DNA of 64,000 nt from contig CM034241.1 of NCBI GenBank assembly GCA_019916065.1, forward strand, positions 7,231,920 through 7,295,919. The letters are read 5' to 3'. The DNA comes from Vitellaria paradoxa. Taxonomy: Eukaryota; Streptophyta; Magnoliopsida; Ericales; Sapotaceae. Within the stretch, counting starts at the first letter, position 1. The number at the start of each line of letters is the position of its first letter. Position numbers and translations under genes: made by a program. The notes beneath the pieces are model-generated. The model saw only the letters and a program-made list of their open reading frames with translations. It was not told where the DNA came from and did not search any database. This document shows, one piece after another, positions 11,601-23,863 of the stretch.

Positions 11601-14600
11601 GGGATCTACAACGTCTAGGCCTGATTCACAGTCTCAACGCCCAGCACACAGCATTCATGTAAATCCCAAGTATTTAGAGGAAAGACAACGTCTTCAACAG
11701 TCCAACAGGGTATATGCATATCTCAAATTCTTATTTTGTTCTGTTATTACATCTTTATCTTCTAATGGTATGGACATCCCTAGCCGAACCGTGTTTTCTT
11801 GCATTAAGCAGAAGTAGCTTGTGAAGTTACATAGAACTGTGTAGGTGTGCATGACTAATCCGAAAAATGAATCATAAAATAAGCAAAGTAAAATAACAAT
11901 AATAATAAGCGAACTTTGTATCTCATCCTTTAGTTACCTTGTCGTGTGCAGCTAGCTGTATTAGAAAAAATCTTTTTTATGAGAAATCTATCTTCATGGT
12001 TCATGTAATTCTTAATCTATTACAGAAAACATATTGATGTGGTTGGAGGTCCAATTTATTTCTGGAATTCCACATTTTCCATATTCCATCATCATTTTTT
12101 GGTTTTGAGATATGATGGGGGGGAATGCTGGCTTCCCAAGCTTCAAGTGTAATCATGCTGCAATTGTATGGAAATGTTTATCTTGCCCTTTTTCATTCCA
12201 TTACTACATTTCCCTATTTCATTTTGTTGCCACATTTTCATTCCTCTTCTAAAAGAGGGAATGCCCATCCCCTTGGAATAACTCTCTGTCAGCTCCTCGT
12301 CCTCCCTCACTGCTGAAGAATGACAAGGAAATGGCAGAGTTTGTAAAGAAAATGAAATGTAAGAAATTAATTTTTTATTTGCTGAAGTTAGAAAAAAAAA
12401 ATATTTTATATGATTGTTAAAAACATAAAAAAATAAATTTTTTTACAATCATTAAAAAATTAGTGTTAGTAATTATTTTTTTACATCATATTTAAAATAT
12501 GTAACCAAGTTATGGGAATTGGAATGCCCATTCGAATTTCATGTCAGGAGCCAAACAATTTAATAAAGTGGGCATTCATTCTATTCTCATCCCCATTTAA
12601 TTCTTACTCTCATTGTTATTCCATTCCATTCATTTCTAAACTTTGCCTAATTCTATCTGCTGATATGTTTTACAGATGACTTGTATTCTTGACTATTGTT
12701 CTCTGCATCCTGTAATTTTGCAATCTCATTGAAGGATTGCTTGTGTGCTTCTTATTGTGAAGGGTTCTTGCATTTTCTGTCACCCGGAAAATTAAAGGCA
12801 ACAAGTAACTTTCGAATATAATATTGTGAATGTGAGGGAATTTGTGTTAGACAAATGAGCAACATTCCATTCTAGGTTATTCAATCTTTATGTCCAAATG
12901 TTTGATTTCTCATTTTGTTTAATGTAGCATCTCTTGTTATATTTTATAGTTGTGGGTCTATTTACGGGTTTGATAAATGATGGAATTTGGAAGAAAGCTA
13001 ATAGTAATATGCTTATTTTAGGGGGAAAAATGGCTTACTGGTAAATAAGAATACATTTGTGCCATCGCAATCATGTTAATTCTGTCTGCCCTTATTTAAG
13101 GATTAAGTTCTTCTTGGTCCTATATTGACAATACAACTTGTAACTGAAATTATTTCCAGGCATTCATACTTAAAATGGATTATTGCTTTCTTTATATTGC
13201 TTCCAAGCAGTGCAGTCCAAAAGTCACGTGCTGGCTTCCATAATCACTTTGGAAATACTGAATGCTTCAGCAATTGATATGAATTTTGAATGGATTCATT
13301 TAGGATTTACTTTCTATGTGTTTACTTAGCTTTTCTTCTTGAAGGCGAAAGGGGCTGCCAATGACAGTACTGGTACCATGGTGAACTCCCCCGACAATGA
13401 GACTGCAGAGAGACCAGACAGGGCTGCTGCTTTTAGTTCTGGGAGGCCATTGGCAGATCCTCGTCTTAAGATGCCTGTACGGAAATTGATTGCTAAATTT
13501 TATGTGCTTTAATATTCCTACCGATGTTTTATTCGTAAAGGCATTTTTGCAGAATATTCAGCGTCCTTATAGAGATGTGCGAGGTGTATCTTTTCATGAG
13601 AAAAACATTGGTGAGGTATATGGAGATTATGAATATGGCTCTGAGCATTCAAGGCATTCAGGCTTGGGTATCGGAACAGCTAGTGAGAGGATTATGGACC
13701 GAGGATTCAACAAGCCTTGGAATGGAGCTGGTGGTAGTATGGGAGAGAGAATGTCTAGCCAAAGGAATGGCTTCGATGTCAAGCATGGGTTTCCAGGTTA
13801 CTCAGCCCCAAGATTGACAAACACTGATGTGCATTTACAGCCAACACACAGCATTTCTGGTAGAAGTAGCAGCGCGGTGAATACGAGCTGGAAAAACTCT
13901 GATGAAGAGGAGTATATGTGGAATGATATAAACTCTAGATCAAGTGATCATGATGCAATCAGTGGCTCAAGGAAAGATTGTTGGACCCCTGATGATTCTG
14001 AAAGATTGGTAAGCTTACAAGGGAAATTGGATTCTTAAATGTTGGAACTGGATATTCTTCTTATAATTTATACCCAAATTTGGTATCTGTTGATAGAGAA
14101 ATTCAACTGGTGTTCTGGACCTTGTATGTTAGCATGCACATATGTGCTTATTCTGAGTTCCACACCATCCGCGACTGGAATCATTCAATCTCTGTTGCTT
14201 GAATGGTTGTTGGGATTGATTTGTAACTTCCTATATTAATTGATTCTTGGGGGCTCTTTCGAGCTTTGTAGCATGCATGCCTTCTTTATGGTGCCATCTG
14301 ATCACCGGATGAATATTTTAATGTCTTTCATGAGATTACATGCTTGTTAATGCTTGCTTGTTTGTCTATAGAAGGAAAAAAAAAAAAAAAAAAGATTGCT
14401 TGTGTGTCACTTGCATGCTAATTGTCTATAATATGCTGAAAATGGCGTTTTACATCCTTCTACTTTTGTGATTATCTAGGTTTTTTTGGGGGCACATTCT
14501 ATGCTGCTAGTGTGATCAATGTCTAGGGATATGATCTATTTGGCTTGCTTACAACTTCTATTTTGTTGGGATATGGTCCCATTATTTTGTTTGGGAGTTC

Positions 14601-17600
14601 TTTTACATTTTTATTAGTTAAAATGCTTACAACCTGGTTGACTTTTGACTTTACTGGAGATTATTTCAGTATGTATGAAATGATGGAGCAAGGTTGCTTA
14701 TGCGATGCATAGCATAATGAGAAAATTTTTATTATGGCAGGGATGAGTAATAATCTATGAGAATGAAAAATTTTTTTTTCTTATATTTTTATTTCTTTGG
14801 GTGGGTTCACAGAGCTTTGGTTGTTGTAGTATGCGGCTTTGTTGTGCACCACACTGCAAGTTCTTGATAAGTCCTTTTGGCTGATTTACGTGTTTTTATG
14901 TAGGGCAATGAAAACCACCTCCGGAAACCACAAAGCATACATGATGTTGGGTCAAGGGTTGATGGGGAGGCTTCGACTGATTCGCTGTCCACTGAACAGA
15001 AGGATCAAACGGCTTTTGGGCATCGGATGTCATCACCGTGGACACCAGAGGCACTGTCAACCGATGGGATCAGCCAATCTTCCTCTGGTAGAATTATCTC
15101 AGGTCATTTAGAAGGCTTTCCTAGTTCTTTGAGTGGTTTGTCGACAGTTGCAAATTCTCTAACGAGGAGGACATCACAGTCACTGATGGGGCAACGACAC
15201 ACTTTAGGAGCTTTGTCACCTTCCAGGCAGTCACTTATGCACCGTCATCCTCCCTCATCCTCTGTAGCACACTATCCTCATGTATTACATAATTTGGCTG
15301 ACAAGGAACATCTGCAGGGTCAGCCCTTCAATAGTTCAGATTTGAGAAAATCTCAGTTTCCAGAACCAGTAAAAATGAAGCTGGACGATCAGTTTTCTCA
15401 GGATTCTCTGACCGTGTATCCTCAGAATATTCGAGGGAACTCTCAAAAATTTTATCCCCAGAATTTACAGACTTCATCTCCTGTGATGACTTCTAATCAA
15501 CTGAGGCAGGAGAGTCCTTTTTCAGACCACCTACTGCCAGATCCCATCACATCTGAACCTTCTGGCCTATCCCATAAATTGTTAGTGCCTCAGGTTTCCA
15601 TTTCTGGAAATCCCTCCACCACTGAGAATTCTTCACTGGATAATGCAAATCCTCCTGCTGCAAAAACCTCAGAGCAATCAAGCACCAGTACTTTGCTGGC
15701 ATCCATATTACAAAGCGGAATACTTGCTGCCAATTCTCTTACTGGTAGCGTGCCTACATTAAGTTTTCGGGATTCTGGGGCAATATCCTCTGAGTCGGTT
15801 TTGCAGCCACCTCTACCAAGCGGTCCACCACCACCTACACAATTTACATCATCAGACCCAAGAGTTGCATCAGGATCTCTACTAAATACCCATGGTAGCA
15901 CACTGGCTTCCTCTACTCTCTCTCAGAGAAAGGTAGATCAGCCACCACTGCCACCTGGTCCTCGCCCTTCCTCACTTATGGGTAGTGTATCAGCACGGGA
16001 TTCAAATTTGGTGAATGCTATCTCGAATCCTGTATCAAGTCTGCTCAGCTCATTGGTTGTGAAAGGCTTAATTTCTGCGTCCAAGGATGAGTCACCGTCA
16101 TCCATCTCACAGCAGATGCCTACTCTGCACAACCAGAATCCAAGCATTGTCACAACTAGTTCAGTGCCTATTTCTTCGGCTCTAGTTACCCCAACTATTT
16201 CAGTTTCATCCAATATGGATGAGCTTTCCAAACCTTTGGCTGAGAGCTCTGTTGCGTTACCTCAATCCATCCCAACAGATATTAAAGCTCTTATTGGTTT
16301 TGAATTTAAGCTAGACGTTATCCGGCGTCCACATTCATCCGTTATTACTGAACTCCTTGATAAGCTTCCTTATCAGTGCAGCATTTGTGGCCTTCGACTT
16401 AAACTTCAAGAACGACTTCGGAGACACCTGGAGTGGCATGCATTGAGAGATCCTCAAGAGAACAGTTTAAACAAGATTTCAAGGAGATGGTATGCAGACT
16501 CAGCTGATTGGGTTGCTGGAAAGGCCGTAATTCCTTTGGAACGTGAGTTTGTTACTGTGTTGGAAGCCCCTGGCAGTGGTATGGAGAAAAACGAGGTGAT
16601 GGTTCCAGCGGATGAAAGTCAATGTGTATGTGTTTTGTGCGGTGAGTTTTTTGAAGATTTTTACAGTCAGGAGAGAGATGAATGGATGTTCAAAGGAGCT
16701 GTTTATATGACGGTCCCAGTTGGAGATTGTAGGGTAGGAACTTCAAGGGAGAACGCTGCTCGGGGTCCTATTGTCCATGCAAACTGCACGCTAGAAAGTT
16801 CAGTTCAGGATTTGGGATTGATGGACAGTGTTAAATTGGTAAGAGTTTTGATCCTTTAGCAGTATGCTCGGAAGGATTTTTATCAATTGGACTGGAGGAT
16901 GATCTTTTCTTTCATTTTAAAATGTGCTTGTGCATCATTAAGGTGTTGGAATGCCTCCTCCCTCCACCACCAACCCCCAAAAGTAAAAAGAAAAAGAAAA
17001 TAAATAAATACATTAAAAATAAAAATTGCCATGCCATCTGACTGCAGCAGCACTTTCGTAACACACACGGCACTAATTTTCTTGCTCATGCTTCTGCATA
17101 TTTTAAATTGGAACTGGTGAAATGCATGGCAAGTTTAGGTCAAGCATTCTACTTTAGGCTTCTGCTATTGGTTGAAGTAGGTAGAGACCTTGCTATTTTT
17201 CTGCTAAACTGATTTTTTTTCCCCCTTCTCCATTATGGTAGACATGGCTTTATTATTATTATTATCAATAAGAACATGCTTCAAGGACATGCATGTATAG
17301 AAACATCAAAATAAGTTTAGTAATTTTCTTTGAAAGGTCAAATCCATTTAACAATAATACTTTTTTCCCTGTTTTCGCTAGAAATAATGCACTTAAGTAC
17401 TTATGTTGAAAACCTAACTTTGATCTTTCTTAATTGTTGCTTTTGCTCTCCCTCCAACCCCTTTCATTTTCTATTTATCAGCATTTCTCAATTTCTTGAT
17501 TATTTCTCTTGTGCTACTACTTTCATAAATGTCTAGCTATTTTTTTCACATGGATGATTGATGTTATCTCTAATTTTCTTGGTAGGAAAAGGAGGCATAA
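8636..17600 (+). CDS. PCFS4: Pcf11/PCFS4-like mRNA cleavage and polyadenylation factor
   Basis: This gene encodes the plant relative of Pcf11, a nuclear subunit of the pre-mRNA 3'-end cleavage complex that binds the phosphorylated RNA polymerase II C-terminal domain. Seven exons join in phase 0 at GT..AG sites: 8636-9010, 10999-11100, 11449-11709, 13345-13476, 13553-14008, 14904-16838 and 17586-17600, giving about 1091 residues. The CTD-interacting domain spans about residues 78-205 ([13 protein letters not shown] to PLQMIEKEL). The long middle is Ser/Pro/Gln-rich. A C2H2-type finger has C934, C937, H950 and H954. A second pair, C1018/C1021 with H1067/C1070 after [20 protein letters not shown], is the Pcf11-type C-terminal zinc site. 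The start is the first in-frame ATG; ATG at 8642 is also possible. Arabidopsis PCFS4 is known for alternative polyadenylation of FCA and flowering time. The last exon (EKEA, stop) is inferred from splice signals only. Confidence 0.9.
10868..10949 (+). mobile_element. 48-bp retroposed tail with a 17-bp target duplication
   Basis: TTGTTTGTAGATTTTAA at 10868-10884 is repeated exactly at 10933-10949. The 48 bp between (10885-10932) end in 'aataaagtttttatttat' and a run of A, like the 3' end of a LINE or mRNA. This is the mark of an extremely 5'-truncated target-primed insertion in intron 1 of the PCFS4-like gene. Confidence 0.75.
12455..12647. mobile_element. End fragment of the minisatellite-type Harbinger-like family
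   Basis: The block from 'attagtgttagtaattattt' to 'catttctaaactttgcc' in intron 3 follows the right end of the element at 45209-46343: 'atatttaaaatatgtaa', then 'ccattc'/'ttctattctcat' repeats. It ends before TAA. The matching left end is not clear and the internal minisatellite is absent, so this is probably a deletion derivative. Confidence 0.5.
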
Positions 17601-18130
17601 TGTTTGGAGGTGATGTGCATGTGATAAGGGAGAGCGATGGGGGCATATCCAGGTTTTACCATTTGTAGCTTATTTGTGTGCATTGCTCTCTTTGGTGCCA
17701 AATTACCTGTGTCTAAAGTGGTGCCAAGAGCTGCTTGCTTGTTTTGTTTTGTTCTCAATTTTCTTAGTTCACAATTAAATAATCGTATAAAGAAATAGCA
17801 GATGGTTTAGGAACCCGTTTTATTCTCAAATGTGGTTGATGTGGTTTTATTTTTTGCTTGTTTTTGACTAGCGAAAGCAATATTTTGGCTTCACTCCAGC
17901 ATCTGTTGCTAGCAGCACAACAAAAATGGCACAGCCAGACCGCACCTTTTCAGCTTCGCAATCAGCAGAAAGAATTAATTGCAAATGATCTTTTAAAAAA
18001 AAAAAAAAAAACCCAATTCATGGGTTTCTCATTTTTGTTGGTTGAGCACTGTTTGTTTTCTTTGTTTTGAAGGTTTATTTTTGTTTGAAGTGCTTTGTTT
18101 CTGCTAGAATAAATCAATGAATCTGGATTG
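17601..18130 (+). other. Presumed 3' UTR of the PCFS4-like gene with AATAAA
   Basis: After the inferred stop at 17598-17600 the sequence stays gene-like in base composition up to about 18130. AATAAA at 18108-18113 is the best poly(A) signal candidate. A 41-codon open stretch at 17873-17998, starting just after a TAG acceptor-like site, is also phase-compatible with exon 6 and could be an alternative last exon. I prefer the 17586 exon because its pyrimidine tract is better and nearer. Confidence 0.45.
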
Positions 18131-18920
18131 ACCTTGTGGCTTTCCACAAGTACTGAGTGGTATTGCATCTCTCGCTCTCTCTCTCGCTTTCTCCTCGTTT
18201 TCCATTTTGTGGTTATGATGTTTGAATTACCAGAATCATGTTGTTCCCTTGGAAGGAAATTTGACACAGATTATACAGTTTCAACTGATTAGTTCCTTGG
18301 AACAAATGTTGGAAGTATTTGAGTGATACAAGCTTTAGTCTTTAGGATGGGATGTCATATTAGTATTTTTTTTGGCTATAAAAAGGAGCTCATTATGGGT
18401 TGAACTGGATTTTATATAGAGTTCCCAAACTATATGACCAAAATCCATGTTAGCATCTGAGCTTCGAATCAATTTTGATTTGAGGAGCCTGTGTGTTTCT
18501 TGTCACCTCACCCAGAAGTCAGCCCTCGAATCTGCTGCGTTATAACGAGGGAGGAGAGAGAAGATAATTTTTTATCATTCTTTTTCAAAAAAATAAAATT
18601 AAAAATTAGAGATTGTATGATTACGTATTTCACCATATATTTATTTGTTTATTTTGTATGTACATCGTAGGAAGCACAAAGGATAACACGAGATTTATTT
18701 CATATTAGGGTTAATAACAGAGAGACAAATTTAACTAGGGGCAAAGTTCAGAAATATTCGGCCCCGAGAGGCTAGTTAATTAAAATGTTTCAAAAATTTA
18801 ACAAAAGCAAGCATTGTACGGTAAAAAATCGACAATTTTTCATTTTGCATAAATTAATTGAATGTATTTTGATTTTTTTCAGCTACTTAATTATTATTTA
18901 ACATTCTTTTTAGTTGTTGT

Positions 18921-18922
<2 letters not shown>

Positions 18923-18957
<35 letters not shown>
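18923..18957. repeat. (TAA)n microsatellite
   Basis: About 11 uninterrupted AAT/TAA units. There is no gene around it; 18140-19790 is otherwise AT-rich intergenic DNA in which I see nothing further. Confidence 0.9.
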
Positions 18958-18960
<3 letters not shown>

Positions 18961-20109
18961 TTGAGTTATGTATAAATAGTATAATTAACAGGGCATCAAA
19001 TTTTGAACTTTGTATAACAATTATGAAAAAATGCTCGAATTTTATGGCGGTTGAATCATAGTCTAAAATTTTACATGTACTAATAATGTTTTCTTGAGCC
19101 GATAATAATATGTATAGTTTTTGATCCAAAAAGTTATATATACTAATTATAAATATTTTCTTGAATTGAGATATGTTATTTCCTCTGAAAAATTTTAAGA
19201 AAATCAAATTATAATATAAAGAAATTTTTAACAAAAAAAAATTATGTGCATAACTTATATTTTTCCAAACTCGAGAGGCCATGGTCACCTCCAGTCATGG
19301 CTGTCTTCATTGCTTTGCTTTAACCAAAAGTGGCTTTAGATTTGCTTGTGAAATCTTACACTTCAACTTCCTAAACTGTGAAAATGGAGTTTCATTTATG
19401 AATCGTCTCAAAATATAACGAAAAAGTCACATGGTAATAAAATTAAGATTTTAAGTTCAAAATACCCTTATATTATATGATAACAAAGATAATTATTTGA
19501 AGAAAATATTAAAAAAATAAAATAATAGCATATACATATCTTACATATAATAGAAAATTTTAATCCTTCTATTTTTTTTTTAAATGTTATTTTTGTTTTG
19601 TCTTCATTTCATTCCTAACAAATTTAAAACTCACACACGAGGATAATAAAAACAAAATGGACAAAAATTAAGAAGGACGTTGTAATTGATCCATTAACCT
19701 AGAAAGTTGAAAATTTTTCAATCTCCATTTATTGGTAACAGATTGTACTATCTATGGGAAGTTAATAAAATAGTTTTCGAAGAAAATAAAACTTAAGACT
19801 ATGTTTGGTATATAGGAATGAAATAGAATAGAATGGAATACGAGGTGAGAATAGAATAAAATTAAGAGGTAAGAATAGAATGCAGGTGGGAATAGAATGG
19901 AATGGGATACTTATTCCATTCCTTTGTTTTGTTACCAACATGAAAATAATGAGAATGAAGTATATATTCAAAATTTCATAAATTGATTGCATATTTTAAA
20001 TATAATGAAATAAGATGAAACATAATAAAAAGTGCTCATATTAATTTTTTAATAACTATAAAAATAAACTTTATTTTTTGATCACGAATTTGAGTAAAAA
20101 AAAGATTTA

Positions 20110-21620
20110 GGGGTAAAACAGTTATTTTACAATTCGAATTCAAACTCGAATTGGTTCAAAGTCTTTTTAACTATTAGGAAACATATTAATAAATACTTTT
20201 TGGTTTTTGAAATGCCTAAAGTACAAATTTGGCCCAAAAATGGGCTCAGAGGCAAAATAGTCATTTTATAATCTGAATTTAGTTTGGGTTGAAATTTGTT
20301 TAACTATTAAGAAATACGTCAAGGATATGTTTTTAGCCTTTGGATAGTTTAGAATGCGAATTTGGATAAAATGGCCATGGGGTAACATTGTCATTTTATA
20401 ATTTGAGTTTAAATTGAGATGAAATTTTATTAGTTATTAAGAAATTTATCAATGAATATTTTTTAATCTTTTGGAAAGCCCAAAATATAATTTGGCAAAA
20501 ATGAACCTAGGGATGAAATGGTCATTTTATAACCCGAGTTTGAATCGAATTAAAATTTACTTAGTCATTAAGTTATATGAAAAGGTTTGCTTATGATGCT
20601 GGTATCTTATTGGATTCTAAGGTTTCCTCTATCATTGAAAACCATAGATGGGCGTGGCCATTCCCAAATACTTAGGAATTATAGGAAATCGTAAGTTCTG
20701 ACATGATGAATATGCGACCGAATTGTACAAGAGCTGATAAATTCACATGATTGATTTCTAAAACACATGAATACTCTTTGGCCTCCACTTGAAAAGCCAT
20801 TAGACACAACATGTTGCAATGATTTGGCATAAGATGGTCTGATTTCCCAAAAACATACTAAGGCACAGCTTTATCTTATGGCTAGTCATTAAATAAAGAC
20901 TAAACACTAAAGATAAGCTTGTTCAATAGGGGACAATTGTAGATGCTACATGTGATATGTTCAGGCAAAATGCAGAGACTCTTGATCATTTGTTCTTTGA
21001 ATGCTTCTTCTCACATGAAATTTGGAGGTCCGTCCTTTAGTTATACAAAATCTCAAAGACCAAAAAAAAGTGGGTAGATGAAGTAGCATGGGCTATTGGA
21101 AAATTTAATAAAAAGTTTTTCACTAATACTATCCACAAAATGGCTTGGTCATCTATAGTGTACAATATATGAATTGAAAGGAATGCTCGGGCCTTCAGAG
21201 GATCATCGACTTCTGCTTATATGATTGTCAAGAAGATTGTGTAATAAGTAAGAATTAAGGCCATGCAAGTTGCTAAGATTAAATCTTTAGATGATAATAT
21301 TGAGACTTGTAAAACTTAGAGTATTCCTATCTTTTGTATAGATATTAGAGAATTAACTATTCTTTTGTACATCGAGGATATGCTCTCTGAACTTTGTAAC
21401 TTATTCTCCCTTTAATCCAAATTATCTTACTTACCCAAAAAAAAAAAAGTTAAATAAAAAAATATTTTTATTAACATTTCAGAAGCCCAAAATACAAATT
21501 CGAAAAAAAAAAAAAAAAACTAGAATTAATATAGCCATTCTATAACCCGAATTCGGATCTAATTCGAAAATAAAGTCAAAGGATAAAATTGTCATTTTAT
21601 AACCTATGGGAATGGCTATT
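20110..21620 (+). repeat. Minisatellite of about 130 bp inside the Harbinger-like element
   Basis: Successive units carry the same marks in order: 'aaaatggtcattttataa', 'cgagtttgaat', 'aattttacttaactattaag', 'aatattttttaatcttttgg', 'cccaaaatacaaatttgg'. The 'tcattttata' mark occurs at 20122 (variant), 20261, 20391 and 20522, so spacing is 130-139 bp, then again after the LINE insertion near 21527 and 21590. Units differ by many substitutions, so the array is old or the units evolve independently. Confidence 0.75.
20584..21448 (+). pseudogene. LINE (L1-type) ORF2 3' remnant with poly(A)
   Basis: A broken reading frame includes a zf-RVT-like segment at about 20950-21040 (CDMFRQNAETLDHLFFECFF, then SHEIW). 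It is followed by the usual ORF2 tail with 'RNARAFRG' near 21180 and a poly(A) at 21437-21448. An imperfect 14-bp duplication flanks it (aagttatatgaaaa at 20570, aagttaaataaaaa at 21447). Stops and frameshifts mean it is not active. It is 5'-truncated, lacking endonuclease and the RT core, and lies inside the minisatellite, so it arrived later. Confidence 0.8.
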
Positions 21621-22181
21621 CTCATGGAATAGCATTTTAACTTAATTTTTTTGATACTAAACATGGAATAGCCTAAAACGGGAATAGATTCTATTTCATT
21701 TCATTCCTCCATTCCCATATGCCAAAAATAATCTAACAGTGTGTTTAGTGTAAAAGAAGCCTAGGATTGAGGAAAAATGAGAGCAAGAAGTAAGAGAAGA
21801 AATGTGTTTAGTTATGTAAAAAAGTGAGATATATACATATATGTATGTGTGTGTATGTGTATATTATAATTTATTTTTAAATTAAAAATTATTTTAAAAA
21901 ATTGGATCTCATTTTGTAATTTTTTTTTTATCACACATCTCTTTTCTTTTTCTATTCTATTTCCTACTTTTTTTTTTTCCTCTTTTTTCCTTTCGATATT
22001 TGGAAGAACAAAAAAGTGTGGTTCCCACCCTCACTTTTCTACTTCTTTTTTCTTCCTCCCCACTTTTTTCTCCAACCAGACATTTCTATTATCCCTCTCC
22101 TCCTCCCTATTTTCGATAAAATAATGCATAGATTGCCCAGTTTTCTAACATTATGCATAATTTCAAACCTAACAATTACCT

Positions 22182-22221
22182 GTTGAGATGGCCGAGTTGG
22201 TCTAAGGCGCCAGATTAAGGT

Positions 22222-22254
<33 letters not shown>

Positions 22255-22262
22255 TCTCAACA
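22182..22262 (+). tRNA. tRNA-Leu (anticodon AAG)
   Basis: The cloverleaf is complete: acceptor GTTGAGA/TCTCAAC with discriminator A; a D arm with box A (TGGCCGAGTTGG); anticodon stem CCAGA/TCTGG enclosing TTAAGGT, so anticodon AAG; a long variable arm as in class II leucine tRNAs; and T arm GTGGG-TTCAAAT-CCCAC (box B). It has no intron and encodes no CCA, as expected of a nuclear gene. T-rich sequence follows within about 10 bp, suitable for Pol III termination. Confidence 0.95.
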
Positions 22263-22633
22263 TATATTTATTTTTCTACAAACCATATCATGTTTACTCC
22301 GCGTATTATTATATTTATTATTTGTTTTCCCGTAAATGAAATAACATTACCTATGGATTAGTTTCAAAATTTTTATAACCCATTTGATCGAGTTGACATT
22401 AAACTCTAAACGTCAGTGTAAATAAGTTTATTATCATAATTACGAAATATCACTTATTTACTGTTTCATAAATAGAATAATTTATAAAAATATTTGATAG
22501 CGAATAGTGTTGAAATTGTAAATCTTGATAAATTATTATGGATAAGTTATTGTTGAAATATCTTATATTTTTCACTGGCTGGAACTATCTGGTTGTTTGT
22601 TTGCTGAGAAAATAAAAGAAAATTTCACACATT

Positions 22634-22783
22634 GAGGGTAATCAACCTCTTTTTTTTTTTTTTTTGAAAGGTGAATTTTTTTTTTTTTTAAGGGGAGGGG
22701 GAAGACTCGAACTCGAGTCATGAGCAGGCAAGAAAGGCTCTTAACCACTGAGCTAAAGGCCACGCTCGAGGGTAATCAACCTC
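22634..22783 (-). mobile_element. tRNA-derived SINE with perfect 16-bp target duplication
   Basis: GAGGGTAATCAACCTC occurs at 22634-22649 and exactly again at 22768-22783. The 118 bp between, read on -, have a tRNA-like head with box A (TAGCTCAGTGG, plus 22745-22755) and box B (GAGTTCGAGTC, plus 22704-22714), then two A-rich tracts as tail. This is the structure of a short Pol III-derived SINE. The perfect duplication suggests a fairly recent insertion. Confidence 0.9.
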
Positions 22784-22970
22784 CAAAAGAATAGGATGTC
22801 AAAACTACTCATACCTGATGGGTTTCCGCTTCACCTGCCTTATTCGAGAAGGATATGAGAATACTAATAACGGGTTCAGGGATGGAGATGTAACATGTTT
22901 TCCAAACGGGTACGGGGACTAGGACGAGTATGATGGTTTCCACCCTACTCCTTACTTATTTAAATATTTA

Positions 22971-22978
<8 letters not shown>

Positions 22979-23011
<33 letters not shown>
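22979..23011. repeat. (TA)n microsatellite
   Basis: About 16 TA units in intergenic DNA. Similar runs lie at about 23839-23862, 38547-38568, 50217-50258, 58503-58526 and 58731-58752. They carry no gene signal. Confidence 0.9.
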
Positions 23012-23015
<4 letters not shown>

Positions 23016-23419
23016 TATTCAATATATATATAAAATATATTTTTATTTAATATTTATACTAATCTTTTAGTGCATATAATATAATTTATAGTTTTATTAT
23101 GTTTAGCAGGAAAACAGGAATGGAAATAGAGAATCCGTTACTTAGTGAGGTCGAGTATGGAAAAAATTTTTATCTCTAAAATGAGAATAGGGATAGAGAC
23201 GAAAAAAGATATCACTAAACGGGAATCGAGATGGAGATGACGATATCCATCTCATACCCGGCTCGTTTTAGAAAGAGAGGAAGTTTTCTTTTGTTATTCC
23301 ATTGCCTATTCTCTGTCATTATATATTTTTCTTTTTACAATACTCTTCGTTGTCCTTGTCAGCTCATCAACGAACTGACTTCGCGGTGGATTGGACTGGA
23401 TACGAATAAGCAGGCCCAT

Positions 23420-23832
23420 TGATGAATTAAGGGGGCGTTTGATGGGTCAAAAAATACTAGAAAATTTCAAAATTTTTTAATTTTTTTTAATATTCTTCAA
23501 ATTTTTCACACTAAAAATTTTTAACTTTTTCTCAACCTTTATTAACTTGTTTCAATTTTCTTTAATTTTTATTAACTTTCTCCAAGTTTCTTAAAAAGTA
23601 TCCAACTTTTTTAAGAATACATCAAATACCTTACTATACAATATTTGACACGCATTGGTTAAGAATTTAAGATAAAAACATATACCTAAAACACTAGTCT
23701 ATTTAGTTTTTAAAAAAAATTAAAAATACTAAATTACCTTTTCCGCGTTTGGTAGTACACCCCTTTGTCACTTATCAAGTGTTGGGTAATCTTCCAACAT
23801 TTGTCATTACTCACACGCTCAAACACATACGC

Positions 23833-23863
<31 letters not shown>

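Larger units (their letters stand above)
19797..21733 (+). mobile_element. PIF/Harbinger-like element with internal minisatellite, locus 1
   Basis: The left end GACTATGTTTGGTATATAGG and the right end (reverse complement GATTATTTTTGGCATATGGG) form imperfect inverted repeats flanked by TAA (19794-19796, 21734-21736). Subterminal 'gaatagaatggaatgg' repeats mark both ends. The interior is tandem units of about 130 bp, interrupted by a LINE remnant; without it the element is about 1.07 kb. The left arm matches the reverse complement of the right arm at 45209-46343, so this is one family in two orientations. No transposase is seen. Confidence 0.75.

Noticed and set aside
13490..14038. Open frame starting in the intron before exon 5 of the PCFS4-like gene
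   Set aside because: Only its 13553-14008 part is exon; the start and end run into introns.
22634..22783. A second functional tRNA gene next to tRNA-Leu
   Set aside because: Box A and B are present, but no acceptor or anticodon stem closes properly, A-tracts follow, and it is flanked by a target duplication, so it is a SINE.
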